From contig CAJJKY010000016.1 of NCBI GenBank assembly GCA_905188195.1, positions 1 through 46,029 of the forward strand: a DNA stretch of 46,029 nucleotides, read 5' to 3'. A program made the translations under genes and the position numbers. The notes below the pieces were generated by a model. It was not told the origin of the DNA and did not search any database. It saw only the letters and a list, made by a program, of their open reading frames with translations. The DNA is from Streptococcus parasanguinis (GTDB lineage: Bacteria > Bacillota > Bacilli > Lactobacillales > Streptococcaceae). Positions 9,630 through 18,367 of the stretch are shown here, one piece after another (position 1 is the first letter of the stretch; each line of letters opens with the position of its first letter).

Positions 9630-10886
9630 ATGCACATTTTTGATGAGCTAAAAGAGCGTGGTTTGGTATTTCAAACGACGGATGAAGAAGCCTTACGCAA
9701 AGCACTGGAAGAAGGTCAGGTTTCTTATTATACTGGTTATGATCCAACTGCTGACAGCCTTCACCTTGGTCACTTGGTTGCCATCTTGACGAGCCGTCGT
9801 CTTCAACTAGCAGGCCACAAACCTTATGCGCTCGTTGGCGGTGCGACTGGTCTCATTGGTGATCCGTCCTTCAAAGATGCTGAACGTAGTCTCCAAACAA
9901 AAGAAACTGTACAAGAATGGGTTCGCTCTATTCAAGGGCAATTGTCTCGTTTCCTCGATTTTGAAAATGGGGACAATAAAGCCGAAATGGTCAATAACTA
10001 CGATTGGTTTGGAAGCATTAGCTTTATTGACTTCCTTCGTGATGTCGGAAAATACTTTACGGTCAATGCTATGATGAGTAAAGAATCTGTTAAAAAACGG
10101 ATTGAAACAGGGATTTCTTACACAGAGTTTGCCTACCAAATCATGCAAGGCTATGACTTCTACGTCCTCAACCAAGAACACAATGTAACCCTTCAAATCG
10201 GTGGATCTGACCAATGGGGAAACATGACAGCCGGTACTGAGTTGATGCGTCGTAAAGCAGATAAAACTGGTCATGTTATGACTGTGCCTTTGATCACAGA
10301 TGCAACTGGTAAGAAATTCGGTAAATCAGAAGGCAATGCGGTCTGGCTCAATGCAGACAAAACATCTCCATACGAAATGTACCAATTCTGGATGAATGTG
10401 ATGGATGCAGATGCTGTGCGCTTCTTGAAGATCTTCACTTTCTTGTCACTGGACGAAATCGAAGAGATCCGCAAACAGTTTGAGGCTGCTCCTCATGAAC
10501 GCTTGGCTCAAAAGATCTTAGCGCGTGAAGTGGTTACCCTTGTCCACGGCGAAGAAGCCTACAAGGAAGCCCTCAACATCACAGAACAACTCTTTGCAGG
10601 AAATATCAAAAACCTTTCTGTTAAAGAACTCAAACAAGGCCTTCGTGGTGTGCCAAACTACCAGGTCCAAGCAGAAGACAACCTCAACATTGTTGAACTC
10701 TTGGTCACAGCTGGTGTGGTAAATTCTAAACGCCAAGCCCGCGAAGATGTTCAAAACGGAGCTATCTACGTCAACGGCGAACGCATCCAAGACCTTGACT
10801 ATGTCTTGAGCGATAGCGATAAATTAGAAAATGAGTTGACCGTTATCCGTCGCGGTAAGAAAAAATACTTTGTTTTAACTTATTAA
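9630..10886 (+). CDS. tyrS: tyrosyl-tRNA synthetase
   Basis: This enzyme charges tRNA-Tyr with tyrosine in the cytoplasm; 418 residues. The class I signature HLGH is at 45-48 and the second signature KFGKS at 229-233, with GGSDQWGN between them in the tyrosine pocket. The last 65 residues form an S4-type RNA-binding domain. The start at 9630 has AAAGGAG 10 bases upstream; an in-frame ATG at 9600 is too close to the promoter to be likely. The gene is monocistronic and ends in a strong terminator. Confidence 0.97.
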   Translation: MHIFDELKERGLVFQTTDEEALRKALEEGQVSYYTGYDPTADSLHLGHLVAILTSRRLQLAGHKPYALVGGATGLIGDPSFKDAERSLQTKETVQEWVRSIQGQLSRFLDFENGDNKAEMVNNYDWFGSISFIDFLRDVGKYFTVNAMMSKESVKKRIETGISYTEFAYQIMQGYDFYVLNQEHNVTLQIGGSDQWGNMTAGTELMRRKADKTGHVMTVPLITDATGKKFGKSEGNAVWLNADKTSPYEMYQFWMNVMDADAVRFLKIFTFLSLDEIEEIRKQFEAAPHERLAQKILAREVVTLVHGEEAYKEALNITEQLFAGNIKNLSVKELKQGLRGVPNYQVQAEDNLNIVELLVTAGVVNSKRQAREDVQNGAIYVNGERIQDLDYVLSDSDKLENELTVIRRGKKKYFVLTY

Positions 10887-10892
10887 GAAAGT

Positions 10893-10927
10893 AAAACCAC
10901 GAAGTTTGGTATGAACTTCGTGGTTTT
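10893..10927. terminator. bidirectional terminator between tyrS and the DUF3021 gene
   Basis: A perfect 14-bp stem AAAACCACGAAGTT/AACTTCGTGGTTTT with a 7-base loop, T-rich on both strands. It serves tyrS on the plus strand and the converging LytTR/ABC operon on the minus strand. Confidence 0.9.
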
Positions 10928-10948
10928 CTTATACACTTTTTTCTGGGA

Positions 10949-11365
10949 CTATTTCCCTTTTCTGCGATGCAACAATGCTTGGTTAATTCGTTGAGTTTTT
11001 TTATGGAGCTGCCAAATCTGGTACAGCCAGATCAGGCCGTAAATGGCTAGAAAGATCAACCAAGGAATCGGGCTCCGTAAGGCTGTCCCCCAGCCAAAAA
11101 ACAAGTAGGTTAATGCTAAGATGGCAGCTGTCGCAACTAAATGCAAGGCCACACGCAAACTATAGGTCAAAAACTCTTCTTCCTCAAGAATGAATGTCAA
11201 GACCCCCATTGTCCCACTCATCAAAAAGATCGCCAGGATATTGCGGACATTTACAGCGGGATAGACGATGTTGGGATAGACATGGGATAATAACACCAAA
11301 CACAAATAAAAGAAGGATCCTGTCCTCATACCAGATACAAAATAAGCTATAAATCGTTTCATCAC
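10949..11365 (-). CDS. DUF3021 family membrane protein
   Basis: A 138-residue protein with four predicted membrane segments (about residues 10-30, 42-62, 70-92 and 98-120) and a basic cytoplasmic tail. It resembles the DUF3021 family, whose genes usually stand next to LytTR regulators. Here it is the last gene of a four-gene operon, 6 bases after the LytTR gene. By analogy with streptococcal LytTR regulatory systems such as HdrRM and BrsRM, it could be the membrane partner that holds the regulator inactive; this is inference. No catalytic residues are seen. Confidence 0.7.
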   Translation of the reverse strand: MMKRFIAYFVSGMRTGSFFYLCLVLLSHVYPNIVYPAVNVRNILAIFLMSGTMGVLTFILEEEEFLTYSLRVALHLVATAAILALTYLFFGWGTALRSPIPWLIFLAIYGLIWLYQIWQLHKKTQRINQALLHRRKGK

Positions 11366-11371
11366 TTTCTC

Positions 11372-11827
11372 CTATACCCCTAAATAATCCATCAAGGATT
11401 TGACATATTTCCGACTGACACTTGATTTCACTCCGCGTGTCAGTTTAGCCATCATATTGCCTGAAAAACTATCCGATAGCGATTCTAAATGGTCGATATT
11501 CATCACCGCGTGGCGTGATATCTGTAAAAAATTACGACGATTAACCCGATGTTGAAAATTTGTCAAAGTATCTCTGACGGTGAACGTTTTGTATGTCGTA
11601 TAAATGGTTAGCTGATTCTTATCAATCTCAGCTAAAATAATGTCATCAATTTTCACCATGATCAAATTATCTTCTGTTTTGATAGGGATCACTACTTGAT
11701 TCACTGTCGAAAACTGTTCGAGATAGTCCATCACCTCTCGTGCTTGATCAGATAATTGCTTGGCTTGAATGACCACACAAGGGTCGTTTTCTGGGATATC
11801 CTGTTTTTCCTCAAAACGAATCTTCAT
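11372..11827 (-). CDS. LytTR-domain transcriptional regulator
   Basis: A 151-residue DNA-binding protein. The C-terminal two thirds is a LytTR domain (from about residue 50), with recognisable stretches IYTTYKTFTVRDTL and NFLQISRHAVMNIDHLESL. There is no receiver domain, so it is not a classical response regulator. The start at 11827 has GGAG five bases upstream. It lies between the ABC permease and the DUF3021 gene. A 21-bp direct repeat upstream of the operon (13621-13662) has the geometry expected of LytTR operators, so autoregulation is likely. Family assignment is firm; the signal is unknown. Confidence 0.88.
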   Translation of the reverse strand: MKIRFEEKQDIPENDPCVVIQAKQLSDQAREVMDYLEQFSTVNQVVIPIKTEDNLIMVKIDDIILAEIDKNQLTIYTTYKTFTVRDTLTNFQHRVNRRNFLQISRHAVMNIDHLESLSDSFSGNMMAKLTRGVKSSVSRKYVKSLMDYLGV

Positions 11828-11845
11828 TCCTACTCCAATTCTCAC

Positions 11846-12688
11846 TTACTTTCTTTTACTCGATCTTTTTGCTAAGGAAATCCAAATCCCCAAAGCTAGA
11901 ATAATGCCTCCTAACACTATAAGGTATGTTTGTTCCTTTGTCAATAAAGCTTGCCATTTGAGCTGAACGCCCATTTTTTCTTGAAACTCTTGAAGAAGAT
12001 TATCTTGACCTTTAAAGGTCTCACTTAATGCTTCTTTCATGAGTACTTGCCGATAAAGTGATGCAATATAAGTTGCTGGAGTACATTTCATTAGTAGTTG
12101 TGCAAAATCAGGTAGAACACCTAAAGGTACATAAGTCCCTACCAAAAAACCGGAAGCTGTACCCACTATGGTCGCAAACTTTCCAAGACTATCTACGGAT
12201 TGGAAAAAATAAACAAAAATGGCATTTACTAAGCTAGAAAGCAGGCTACTAAGCAACATGATGAGGAGCACTTCAGGTAATAGAGAAAGGGTTGGAACTT
12301 CTCTAAAATAGCCACACATCAGCACATACATAAGGGCCTGCATGAAAAAAGAGATGATGATTGCGCTCGTTAGATACGAAAATGGTAACCGCCACTTTCC
12401 TTGATCCGATAAATAAAGATCCTGATCTACTTGATGTTCACGGTCCTTTACTAACTGAGTCAGGGCAGCCAGACTTGTCGTAATCCCTGTCACTGCCAGC
12501 GTCCCGCTCATTAACCAATTATTTAACACAGGACCACTATTGGGGAGCTGAGCCCAAGCATCTGTTAAATTTTTTTGAAGAAAAATAATGTAGAGAACAA
12601 AGGAAATCAAGGCTCCCAACAGGGAGAAGAAAACTCCTGAACGATTCCTAAAATACAATAAAAAATTTCGCTTTAGTAAGGCTAGCAT
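11846..12688 (-). CDS. ABC-2 type transporter permease
   Basis: A 280-residue integral membrane protein with six hydrophobic segments: one near the N-terminus (20-38), a pair around 60-75 and 103-125, then 138-160, 173-193 and a last one at about 250-272. It ends in a basic tail. Its start codon overlaps the stop of the ATPase gene, so the two are translationally coupled and should form one exporter. The substrate is unknown. In streptococci such exporters beside LytTR genes often relate to bacteriocins or antimicrobial peptides (family knowledge, not shown here). Confidence 0.85.
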   Translation of the reverse strand: MLALLKRNFLLYFRNRSGVFFSLLGALISFVLYIIFLQKNLTDAWAQLPNSGPVLNNWLMSGTLAVTGITTSLAALTQLVKDREHQVDQDLYLSDQGKWRLPFSYLTSAIIISFFMQALMYVLMCGYFREVPTLSLLPEVLLIMLLSSLLSSLVNAIFVYFFQSVDSLGKFATIVGTASGFLVGTYVPLGVLPDFAQLLMKCTPATYIASLYRQVLMKEALSETFKGQDNLLQEFQEKMGVQLKWQALLTKEQTYLIVLGGIILALGIWISLAKRSSKRK

Positions 12689-13554
12689 TAGCGAACCTCC
12701 CTTCCTGTAAGTGCAATAAAGGCATCATCCATGGTACCTGGACGAAACTCAAAATGGGCTATTCTATCTCTAACTTGTGCCAGATAATCAATGGCTTCCC
12801 TTTCACTCTCGGGTTGAAAAACATATTCTAATGGTCCTTGTTGTTCTACTGACATTCCCGAAGATTTGAGACTTTCTATCTGCTGCATCTCCTTGAAACG
12901 AATCTTCAAGATGTTTTTTGCATACTGGCTCTTAATATCTAGTGCTGATCCCTGAGCAATCACTTTCCCATGGTCCACAATATAAATCTGATCAGCTTCA
13001 TCTGCCTCGTCAAGATAATGCGTGGTCAAAACAACAGTCATTCCCTCTTCTCTCTGCAATTGATAGAGCAAATCCCATATAGACTTCCGAGTTTGGATAT
13101 CCAAACCTGTCGTTGGTTCGTCTAAGAAAAGAATATCTGGTTGTGAGAGCAGGGCACGCGCAATGTCAACCCGACGCTTTTGGCCACCTGAAAGCGTCCC
13201 GTATTTCTGCTTTTGGAAAGCTGATAGACCTAGCCGATCAATGAGACTAGATACACGATTGGGTTTCAAGCCTTTATACTGTCTCGCACGAATGGTCAGA
13301 TTTTCTCTAACCGTTAGCATCTCATCTAAGACACTAGTCTGGAAGACCACACCAATTTTAGTACCTGGTTCATAGATGATTTCACCTTGCGTTGGTTGTT
13401 TCAAACCAATCAACATGGAAATCGTCGTTGATTTCCCCGCCCCATTTGGTCCTAGAATCGCATTAAACGTTCCCTTTTCAAACTGTAAGTGAATATTGTT
13501 TACGGCTATATGATTTCCATATCGTTTACTGATGTTTTTAGCTTGTAATATCAT
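12688..13554 (-). CDS. ABC transporter ATP-binding protein
   Basis: A 288-residue ATPase of the ABC-2 exporter type. Walker A GPNGAGKST is at 35-43, Q-loop Gln72, signature LSGGQ at 121-125, Walker B ILFLDEP at 141-147 and the switch His179. The roughly 80-residue C-terminal extension is typical of drug or bacteriocin export ATPases. First gene of the operon ATPase-permease-LytTR-DUF3021; AAAGGAG precedes the ATG. It works with the overlapping permease. The substrate is not deducible. Confidence 0.93.
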   Translation of the reverse strand: MILQAKNISKRYGNHIAVNNIHLQFEKGTFNAILGPNGAGKSTTISMLIGLKQPTQGEIIYEPGTKIGVVFQTSVLDEMLTVRENLTIRARQYKGLKPNRVSSLIDRLGLSAFQKQKYGTLSGGQKRRVDIARALLSQPDILFLDEPTTGLDIQTRKSIWDLLYQLQREEGMTVVLTTHYLDEADEADQIYIVDHGKVIAQGSALDIKSQYAKNILKIRFKEMQQIESLKSSGMSVEQQGPLEYVFQPESEREAIDYLAQVRDRIAHFEFRPGTMDDAFIALTGREVR

Positions 13555-13586
13555 GTTCTCTCTCCTTTTGATAGAACCAGTCTAGC

Positions 13587-13613
13587 AAAAAAGCCGTTTA
13601 AAAAACGGCTTTT
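13587..13613 (-). terminator. terminator after the HxlR-type gene
   Basis: On the minus strand AAAAGCCGTTT and AAACGGCTTTT form an 11-bp stem with a 3-base loop, followed by a T-run. It stands 66 bases after the HxlR gene, but also only 33 bases before the ABC ATPase start, so it lies in the ABC operon leader if that promoter is upstream of it. Confidence 0.75.
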
Positions 13614-13620
13614 GGGGATA

Positions 13621-13662
13621 AGTGGTCAAAATGAAGAGATGAGTGGCGAGATAGAAGAGATT
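13621..13662 (-). promoter_or_regulatory. 21-bp tandem direct repeat, putative LytTR operator
   Basis: Two 21-bp units (13621-13641 and 13642-13662) share AGTGG at their start and GAAGAGAT near their end, 15 of 21 positions. LytTR proteins bind pairs of direct repeats about two helical turns apart. The site lies 67-108 bases before the ABC operon that contains the LytTR gene. Confidence 0.5.
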
Positions 13663-13678
13663 AAAATGAGGAAAAAAT

Positions 13679-13996
13679 TTATTGCAACCATTCTTTTCCC
13701 CATTGATTCAAGTCCTTTAAAATCGGCATCAGTGACTTGCCTTTTTCTGTCAGCTCATATTCTGTATGGAGTGGCATCGTTTTAAAATCATATTTCTCAA
13801 TCAATTGGTTCTCTATTAAAACATCTAATCCACGTGTCAAACTGATCGTTGTAATCCCTTCAACTTCTCTTCTCAATTGATTGAAACGAACTCTCTTATG
13901 CTTGTTTATAACCCATAATATATTCATCCTCCATTTCCCACCAACCACATCTAAGACTCGAGACATACTACAGTTCCAATTTTTATTTGTTAACAT
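13679..13996 (-). CDS. HxlR family winged-helix transcriptional regulator
   Basis: A 105-residue one-domain regulator. It has the HxlR pattern: a conserved N-terminal cysteine (C9), VVGGKWRMNILWVI at 17-30, the helix-turn-helix RFNQLRREVEGITTISLTRGLDVL, and the wing with YELTEKG. HxlR proteins commonly respond to electrophiles or oxidants through the cysteine (family knowledge). It is divergent from the YciI-like gene, 87 bases apart, and probably controls it and itself. Confidence 0.9.
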   Translation of the reverse strand: MLTNKNWNCSMSRVLDVVGGKWRMNILWVINKHKRVRFNQLRREVEGITTISLTRGLDVLIENQLIEKYDFKTMPLHTEYELTEKGKSLMPILKDLNQWGKEWLQ

Positions 13997-14018
13997 TTTT
14001 TCTCCTTACAAAAATGTG

Positions 14019-14052
14019 CCTACTATTCAGGTAGTTTGTAAAGTATTATAAT
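14019..14052 (+). promoter_or_regulatory. promoter and possible HxlR operator of the YciI-like gene
   Basis: A good -10 box TATAAT is at 14047-14052, but no good -35 is seen at the right distance. In its place is CTAC-TATTCAG-GTAG (14020-14034), a short inverted repeat that fits an operator for the divergent HxlR protein. Confidence 0.4.
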
Positions 14053-14083
14053 CTATTTATCATTTATTTTAAAGGAGTCACTT

Positions 14084-14401
14084 ATGTTTATTGTAAATCT
14101 TACCTATATCAAGCCCCTTGATGAAGTTGAAAAATTCTTAGAAAAACACATAGAGTTTTTAAATCAGTATTATACAAAAGGTCATTTTATCGCATCTGGA
14201 AGGAAAAATCCAAGGACCGGCGGTATCATTCTCATGAGAGCTAAAAATAAAGAAGCCGTTCAAGAAATCATTACACACGATCCATTCTATCAAAATGAGA
14301 TTGCTCAATATGAGATCATTGAATTTGAGGCAAGTAAATATTGTCCAGAATTGAAAAACGTCCTGAACAATCCATTGGACGAAAATGAGGAAATTAAATA
14401 A
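14084..14401 (+). CDS. YciI family protein
   Basis: A 105-residue cytoplasmic protein with a YCII-related ferredoxin-like fold. It shows IVNLTYIKPLDEVEKFLEKH at 3-22, a GHFIASGRKNPRTGGIIL core and the DPF motif (about 66-68) near the second half. The His (GHF) and Asp (HDPF) are the usual putative active-site residues; the reaction is unknown in most members. It has AAAGGAG 8 bases before the start and pairs with the divergent HxlR regulator. Confidence 0.85.
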   Translation: MFIVNLTYIKPLDEVEKFLEKHIEFLNQYYTKGHFIASGRKNPRTGGIILMRAKNKEAVQEIITHDPFYQNEIAQYEIIEFEASKYCPELKNVLNNPLDENEEIK

Positions 14402-14473
14402 AGAGACTCAAGTTCCATTCAATACTGCGTAGGATCGTTAAAAAAGTGTGACTTAGTACCATTAAAACATCGG

Positions 14474-14502
14474 TTGCTATCTAGAGGCTCTTTTGTTACA
14501 CT
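14474..14502 (+). promoter_or_regulatory. rlmA promoter giving a leaderless mRNA
   Basis: TTGCTA (14474-14479), exactly 17 bases, TACACT (14497-14502). The ATG begins at 14509, seven bases after the -10, where transcription would start. No Shine-Dalgarno sequence is present. Confidence 0.6.
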
Positions 14503-14508
14503 ACTAAT

Positions 14509-15363
14509 ATGAATACACCGATTAAACCAAAGTTACAACGATTTCAAACAGCCACTGCTTTTGCCTGTCCCGTCTGTCAACTGGACCTAGAACTTGTGGA
14601 GACCAGTTTTAAATGTCCCAAGGGCCATTCTTTTGATTTGGCGAAATTTGGCTATGTCAACCTGGCTCCCCAGATCAAGCAATCAAAGGACTATGACAAA
14701 GAAAATTTTCAGAATCGCCAGCTGATCTTAGAAGCAGGTTTTTATGAGCCGATTCTAACAGCGATCGGACAAAAAATTCCGACCAGTGATGCCAAGATTC
14801 TAGATACCGGTTGTGGAGAAGGCTATTACTCCCGAAAGCTACAAGAGGCTTATCCCGAAGCTACTTTCTATGCATTTGATCTTTCCAAGGAATCTGTGCA
14901 ACTAGCTGCCAAGAGTGACACTAGCTGGAAGGTCAATTGGTTTGTAGGAGACTTGGCTCATCTACCCATTCAATCCAAGAGTATGGAGGTCATTTTGGAC
15001 ATCTTCTCCCCGGCTAATTACGCTGAATTTGAGCGTGTCTTAAAGGCTGAAGGGGTGATCATTAAGGTCGTCCCAACCTCTTCTCATCTGAAAGAAATTC
15101 GTCAGTTGGCCCAAGATCAATTGACCAAGCAATCCTACTCCAACCAGGAAATTTTGGAGCACTTTAAAGACCACTGCCAGATCCTCTCATCCGAAACGGT
15201 CAGCCTCACCAAGAGTTTAACTCCTGAAGAACGCCAAGCGCTCCTCGCCATGACCCCTCTTCTATTTCACGTTGACCAAGAAAAGATCGACTGGAATCAA
15301 CTCACAGAAATCACGATTGAAGCTCAAATACTGGTTGGGCAAATCAAGATACAAAGGATGTAA
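14509..15363 (+). CDS. rlmA(II): 23S rRNA (guanine-N1)-methyltransferase RlmA(II) type
   Basis: A 284-residue SAM-dependent methyltransferase. An N-terminal zinc finger is formed by C20, C23, C36 and H40, followed by SFDLAKFGYVNL. The SAM-binding motif ILDTGCGEGYYS is at about 96-107. This is the RlmA/RrmA layout; the Gram-positive members methylate G748 of 23S rRNA in the exit tunnel and influence susceptibility to macrolide/ketolide drugs (family knowledge). The ATG has no ribosome site and sits at the predicted transcription start. A terminator follows, shared with the converging response regulator gene. Confidence 0.9.
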   Translation: MNTPIKPKLQRFQTATAFACPVCQLDLELVETSFKCPKGHSFDLAKFGYVNLAPQIKQSKDYDKENFQNRQLILEAGFYEPILTAIGQKIPTSDAKILDTGCGEGYYSRKLQEAYPEATFYAFDLSKESVQLAAKSDTSWKVNWFVGDLAHLPIQSKSMEVILDIFSPANYAEFERVLKAEGVIIKVVPTSSHLKEIRQLAQDQLTKQSYSNQEILEHFKDHCQILSSETVSLTKSLTPEERQALLAMTPLLFHVDQEKIDWNQLTEITIEAQILVGQIKIQRM

Positions 15364-15374
15364 AATGAAAAGTA

Positions 15375-15405
15375 AAAAGGCTGAGACAAATCGTCTCAGC
15401 CTTTT
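15375..15405. terminator. bidirectional terminator between rlmA and the response regulator gene
   Basis: AAAAGGCTGAGAC/GTCTCAGCCTTTT, a perfect 13-bp stem with a 5-base loop. It reaches the stop codon of the converging response regulator gene. Confidence 0.9.
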
Positions 15406-16708
15406 ACTCATCTTCTGCCTGCTCTGTCATGACTTGTAAGCGATAGGTTTTAGGCGATTTTCCACAGAGTTTACGGAAAACCTTGTAGAAATAGCCCACA
15501 TTGCTGTAACCGACTTTATAGCAGATATCTTCAATGCTGTCATTGGTCGATAAGAGGAGCTGCTGGGCGGCCTTAATTCGCTGTTTGTTGAGGAGTTCTG
15601 CGAAAGTCGCATTGGTTTCTCGTTTAATCAATTGGCCTAAATAGACTGGATTGATAAAGAGACCCTGACTGATGTCCTTGAGTGACAGCTCTTTTTGGTA
15701 ATCACGGCTAATCACTTGGAGGACACTCGCTACATTTTCATTCATCCGATAGTGGGATAAGAAACGGGACAACTCTTCCTGGATAAAGCCAATCATCTCG
15801 CTAAAAGTGGCAGTTTCTTGGACTTTCTTGACTACATCAGCTAAATTATCACCTTGCAGGTATTCAAACAAATGAAAGACATCCATCAAAAATTGGATAA
15901 AGAGCTGCTTGGTCAGTGAGACCTTAGGGGTCTTCTCAAGGATCATTTTTTCTAACCAATCCAGTTCTTCTAAGATCTGTTGGATATTTCCTTGCATGAT
16001 CACCCGGTAGGCTGGTTCATAATAATTGAAGACTTCCTCGTCTTGATTGAGAGGGGTCGCTCCATAAAAGAGGCTCCGCTCTACTAGGTCCTTAAATTGA
16101 CGAAAGTGCTCTTTATAAGGAGGCTCAAAGGCCTTCTCAATCATGGCTTCTTCTTCTTGATCTGAGATAAAGAGTTGAAGATTTTGCCCGAGAACTTGGT
16201 AAGATGAGCTGATAAAGCCTTTTTTCTCCTTAGCAACCCCAATCCACAATGAATTTCGTCCTGCGATATACCGACAAAACTCTTCCTCTGAGATATCATC
16301 GTGAATCAAGCGGTTGGCCAACTCTTGGCTTGGTTGCTGGATTTGGTGCTGAATTTTTTCTAGAATATTGCCCATCTCCACCTTATTGACAGGTTTGAGC
16401 AGGTAGTCTGCCACGCGCAAATTGAGAGCTGTCTTGACATATTCAAAATCCTGATAGCCTGACATAATGATAAAAGCAGCATCTGGGATCAAATCCTTCA
16501 TCTCTGCAATCATCTGAAGTCCGGTCTTTCCAGGCATATTGACATCCGTGATCACCACATCCACCGGATGCTCTCGCACATAATCAAGGGCCTGGTCGGC
16601 GTCTTCTGCAGTTGCGACCACTTCCATATTCCAGTGGTCAAAGGGGATTAATTTTTTTAACCCTTCTGTAATCATATACTCATCGTCTACTAATAAGACT
16701 TTGTACAT
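15404..16708 (-). CDS. AraC-type response regulator (YesN family) of the glycan locus
   Basis: A 434-residue response regulator. The receiver domain (1-120) has the acidic pair D8/D9, phosphoacceptor Asp55 in VVITDVNMPG and Lys in YLLKPV. A middle region of about 200 residues has no known motif. The C-terminal 100 residues hold two AraC helix-turn-helix units (SLKDISQGLFINPVYLGQLI and SIEDICYKVGYSNVGYFYKV). Start 16708 has AAAGGAG upstream; it follows the kinase gene by 10 bases. It closely resembles pneumococcal RR07 of TCS07, which has been tied to N-glycan metabolism (recalled). It probably activates the adjacent transporter and glycosidase genes. Confidence 0.9.
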   Translation of the reverse strand: MYKVLLVDDEYMITEGLKKLIPFDHWNMEVVATAEDADQALDYVREHPVDVVITDVNMPGKTGLQMIAEMKDLIPDAAFIIMSGYQDFEYVKTALNLRVADYLLKPVNKVEMGNILEKIQHQIQQPSQELANRLIHDDISEEEFCRYIAGRNSLWIGVAKEKKGFISSSYQVLGQNLQLFISDQEEEAMIEKAFEPPYKEHFRQFKDLVERSLFYGATPLNQDEEVFNYYEPAYRVIMQGNIQQILEELDWLEKMILEKTPKVSLTKQLFIQFLMDVFHLFEYLQGDNLADVVKKVQETATFSEMIGFIQEELSRFLSHYRMNENVASVLQVISRDYQKELSLKDISQGLFINPVYLGQLIKRETNATFAELLNKQRIKAAQQLLLSTNDSIEDICYKVGYSNVGYFYKVFRKLCGKSPKTYRLQVMTEQAEDE

Positions 16709-16718
16709 TCTGTCTCCT

Positions 16719-18365
16719 TTATTCATCTTGAATGGTTATCGTATAGGTCACTCCATGGTGAGGTTGGGAGAAGACTTGGATATGGTAGCGATCTCCAAAA
16801 TAGAGTAGCATGCGTTCATGGACATTGACAATTCCGATGGACTGCCGGCCACTCTTTTCTTCGATTTCTGAGCGGGGATTGCGATTGGCCAGTATCTCTT
16901 GAATGCTTTCTAGCTGTTCTTCTTCCATCCCACGCCCATTATCAGTAACTAGGATCATGACTTGCCCTTCTCCTTGCAAGACTTTGACACTGATCACATT
17001 GTCCTTGCGTTTGTGATCCACTCCATGCGCAAAATAGTTCTCGACCAAAGGCTGGATGGTGAATTTGGGAATCTTCATCTTTTCCAAACCTGGATCGATC
17101 TTAAAGCCATAAGCAATCGATTTTGGATAACGCACCATACAGAGGTAGCTGTATTTGCGACAAAATTCGAGCTCATTTTCAACTGTCGTCACTCGCTCGT
17201 CTGAGATATTATTGCGCAAGAGACTACTAAACTCATAGATAATATCACCCAATTCATCCTGCTCTTGCATGACGGCATACATCCGGATAAATTCCAGTGT
17301 ATTGTACATGAAGTGGGGATTGATCTGGGCTTGTAGTGCCCGCATATTGGCATCTTTTTGGCTGAGCTGTAGCTGGTAGATATCCCGAATATTCTTATCC
17401 ATATTGTCTAACATGGTATTGATCATATTACCAATAACCAGCAGTTCTTGGTCCTTGGTCGAGGTATCAATCCGTCGTTCACTCTCGCCTTGACTGATCT
17501 GATTCATGGTATCGACCAAATCAAGGACTTGACGCCGGTAATTTTTGAAAATCTGCCGTAACAACAAGTAAAGGATCAAGAAAATTAGAAAAGCAATGGA
17601 GAGAAAAGTGGTCAGATTAGCTAGACCCTTTTTGACCAGATAACTTTCAGAAACAGCTACATCCACCTTGTAGCCATAGATCGTGCTACGGGTTTGCCAT
17701 TTAACATCCTTTGATTGCCCCTTATCCCCTTCATGGTACATCTCTTTCCCAAAGGGAGTAAAGATCCGCACAACGATCGGAAGATCGCCCCTGGCGTTAT
17801 CAATCGCTGCCGTCAAAATTTCTTGGTTCAGCGTCATATAAGCAATCCCAACTCCAGCACCCGTAGTCGGATCTGTCAAAGGAACCGGAATGGCTGTCGC
17901 AGGAGCCTTGTAATGGTCCGCTGAGACTTGCTTGCCTCCCTGTGATTGCCGGGTAGAGACAAATACCGTCTTGTAATCAGACAAGGTGACATCGATACCC
18001 TCGATGTTTTTATTGCTCAAATAGAGACTGTCAATATTCTTATGTAGGGACAATTGGATATAAGAAGGGAATTGGGCATTCAATCGCCAAGTCTCATACT
18101 CCGATGGTGACAAGGTAAAATAGCGATAAACTCCTTCTAATTTTGCAGGGTTCTCAACGAGGCTACGACCTTCTTGTGTGACCCGTTGATAAGAGGTCTC
18201 AAGATCCGTCACCACTTCGGTCAAGACCCGTTGGGAGATCCGGTCGGCTTCAGCTTGCTGGTTTTTCCAAGAGATCCCCGCGACGACCAGGCCCATAATG
18301 GTCAAAATGACCACCATGACATAGGCGTAGAATTTTAAAAGCGTACTTAACCAGATTTTTTTCAT
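16719..18365 (-). CDS. sensor histidine kinase (YesM family) of the glycan locus
   Basis: A 548-residue membrane kinase. It has a first membrane segment at 11-33, an extracytoplasmic sensor domain of about 210 residues, a second segment at about 248-270, a HAMP linker, then the His_kinase domain with phosphoacceptor His351 (NPHFMYNTLEFIRMYAV) and an ATPase domain with PLVENYFAHGVD (439-450) and DNGRGM (475-480). It should detect a glycan or sugar outside the cell or the loaded binding protein, and phosphorylate the response regulator encoded next. It starts 2 bases after the DUF624 gene. Counterpart of pneumococcal HK07. Confidence 0.92.
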   Translation of the reverse strand: MKKIWLSTLLKFYAYVMVVILTIMGLVVAGISWKNQQAEADRISQRVLTEVVTDLETSYQRVTQEGRSLVENPAKLEGVYRYFTLSPSEYETWRLNAQFPSYIQLSLHKNIDSLYLSNKNIEGIDVTLSDYKTVFVSTRQSQGGKQVSADHYKAPATAIPVPLTDPTTGAGVGIAYMTLNQEILTAAIDNARGDLPIVVRIFTPFGKEMYHEGDKGQSKDVKWQTRSTIYGYKVDVAVSESYLVKKGLANLTTFLSIAFLIFLILYLLLRQIFKNYRRQVLDLVDTMNQISQGESERRIDTSTKDQELLVIGNMINTMLDNMDKNIRDIYQLQLSQKDANMRALQAQINPHFMYNTLEFIRMYAVMQEQDELGDIIYEFSSLLRNNISDERVTTVENELEFCRKYSYLCMVRYPKSIAYGFKIDPGLEKMKIPKFTIQPLVENYFAHGVDHKRKDNVISVKVLQGEGQVMILVTDNGRGMEEEQLESIQEILANRNPRSEIEEKSGRQSIGIVNVHERMLLYFGDRYHIQVFSQPHHGVTYTITIQDE

Positions 18366-18367
18366 CG

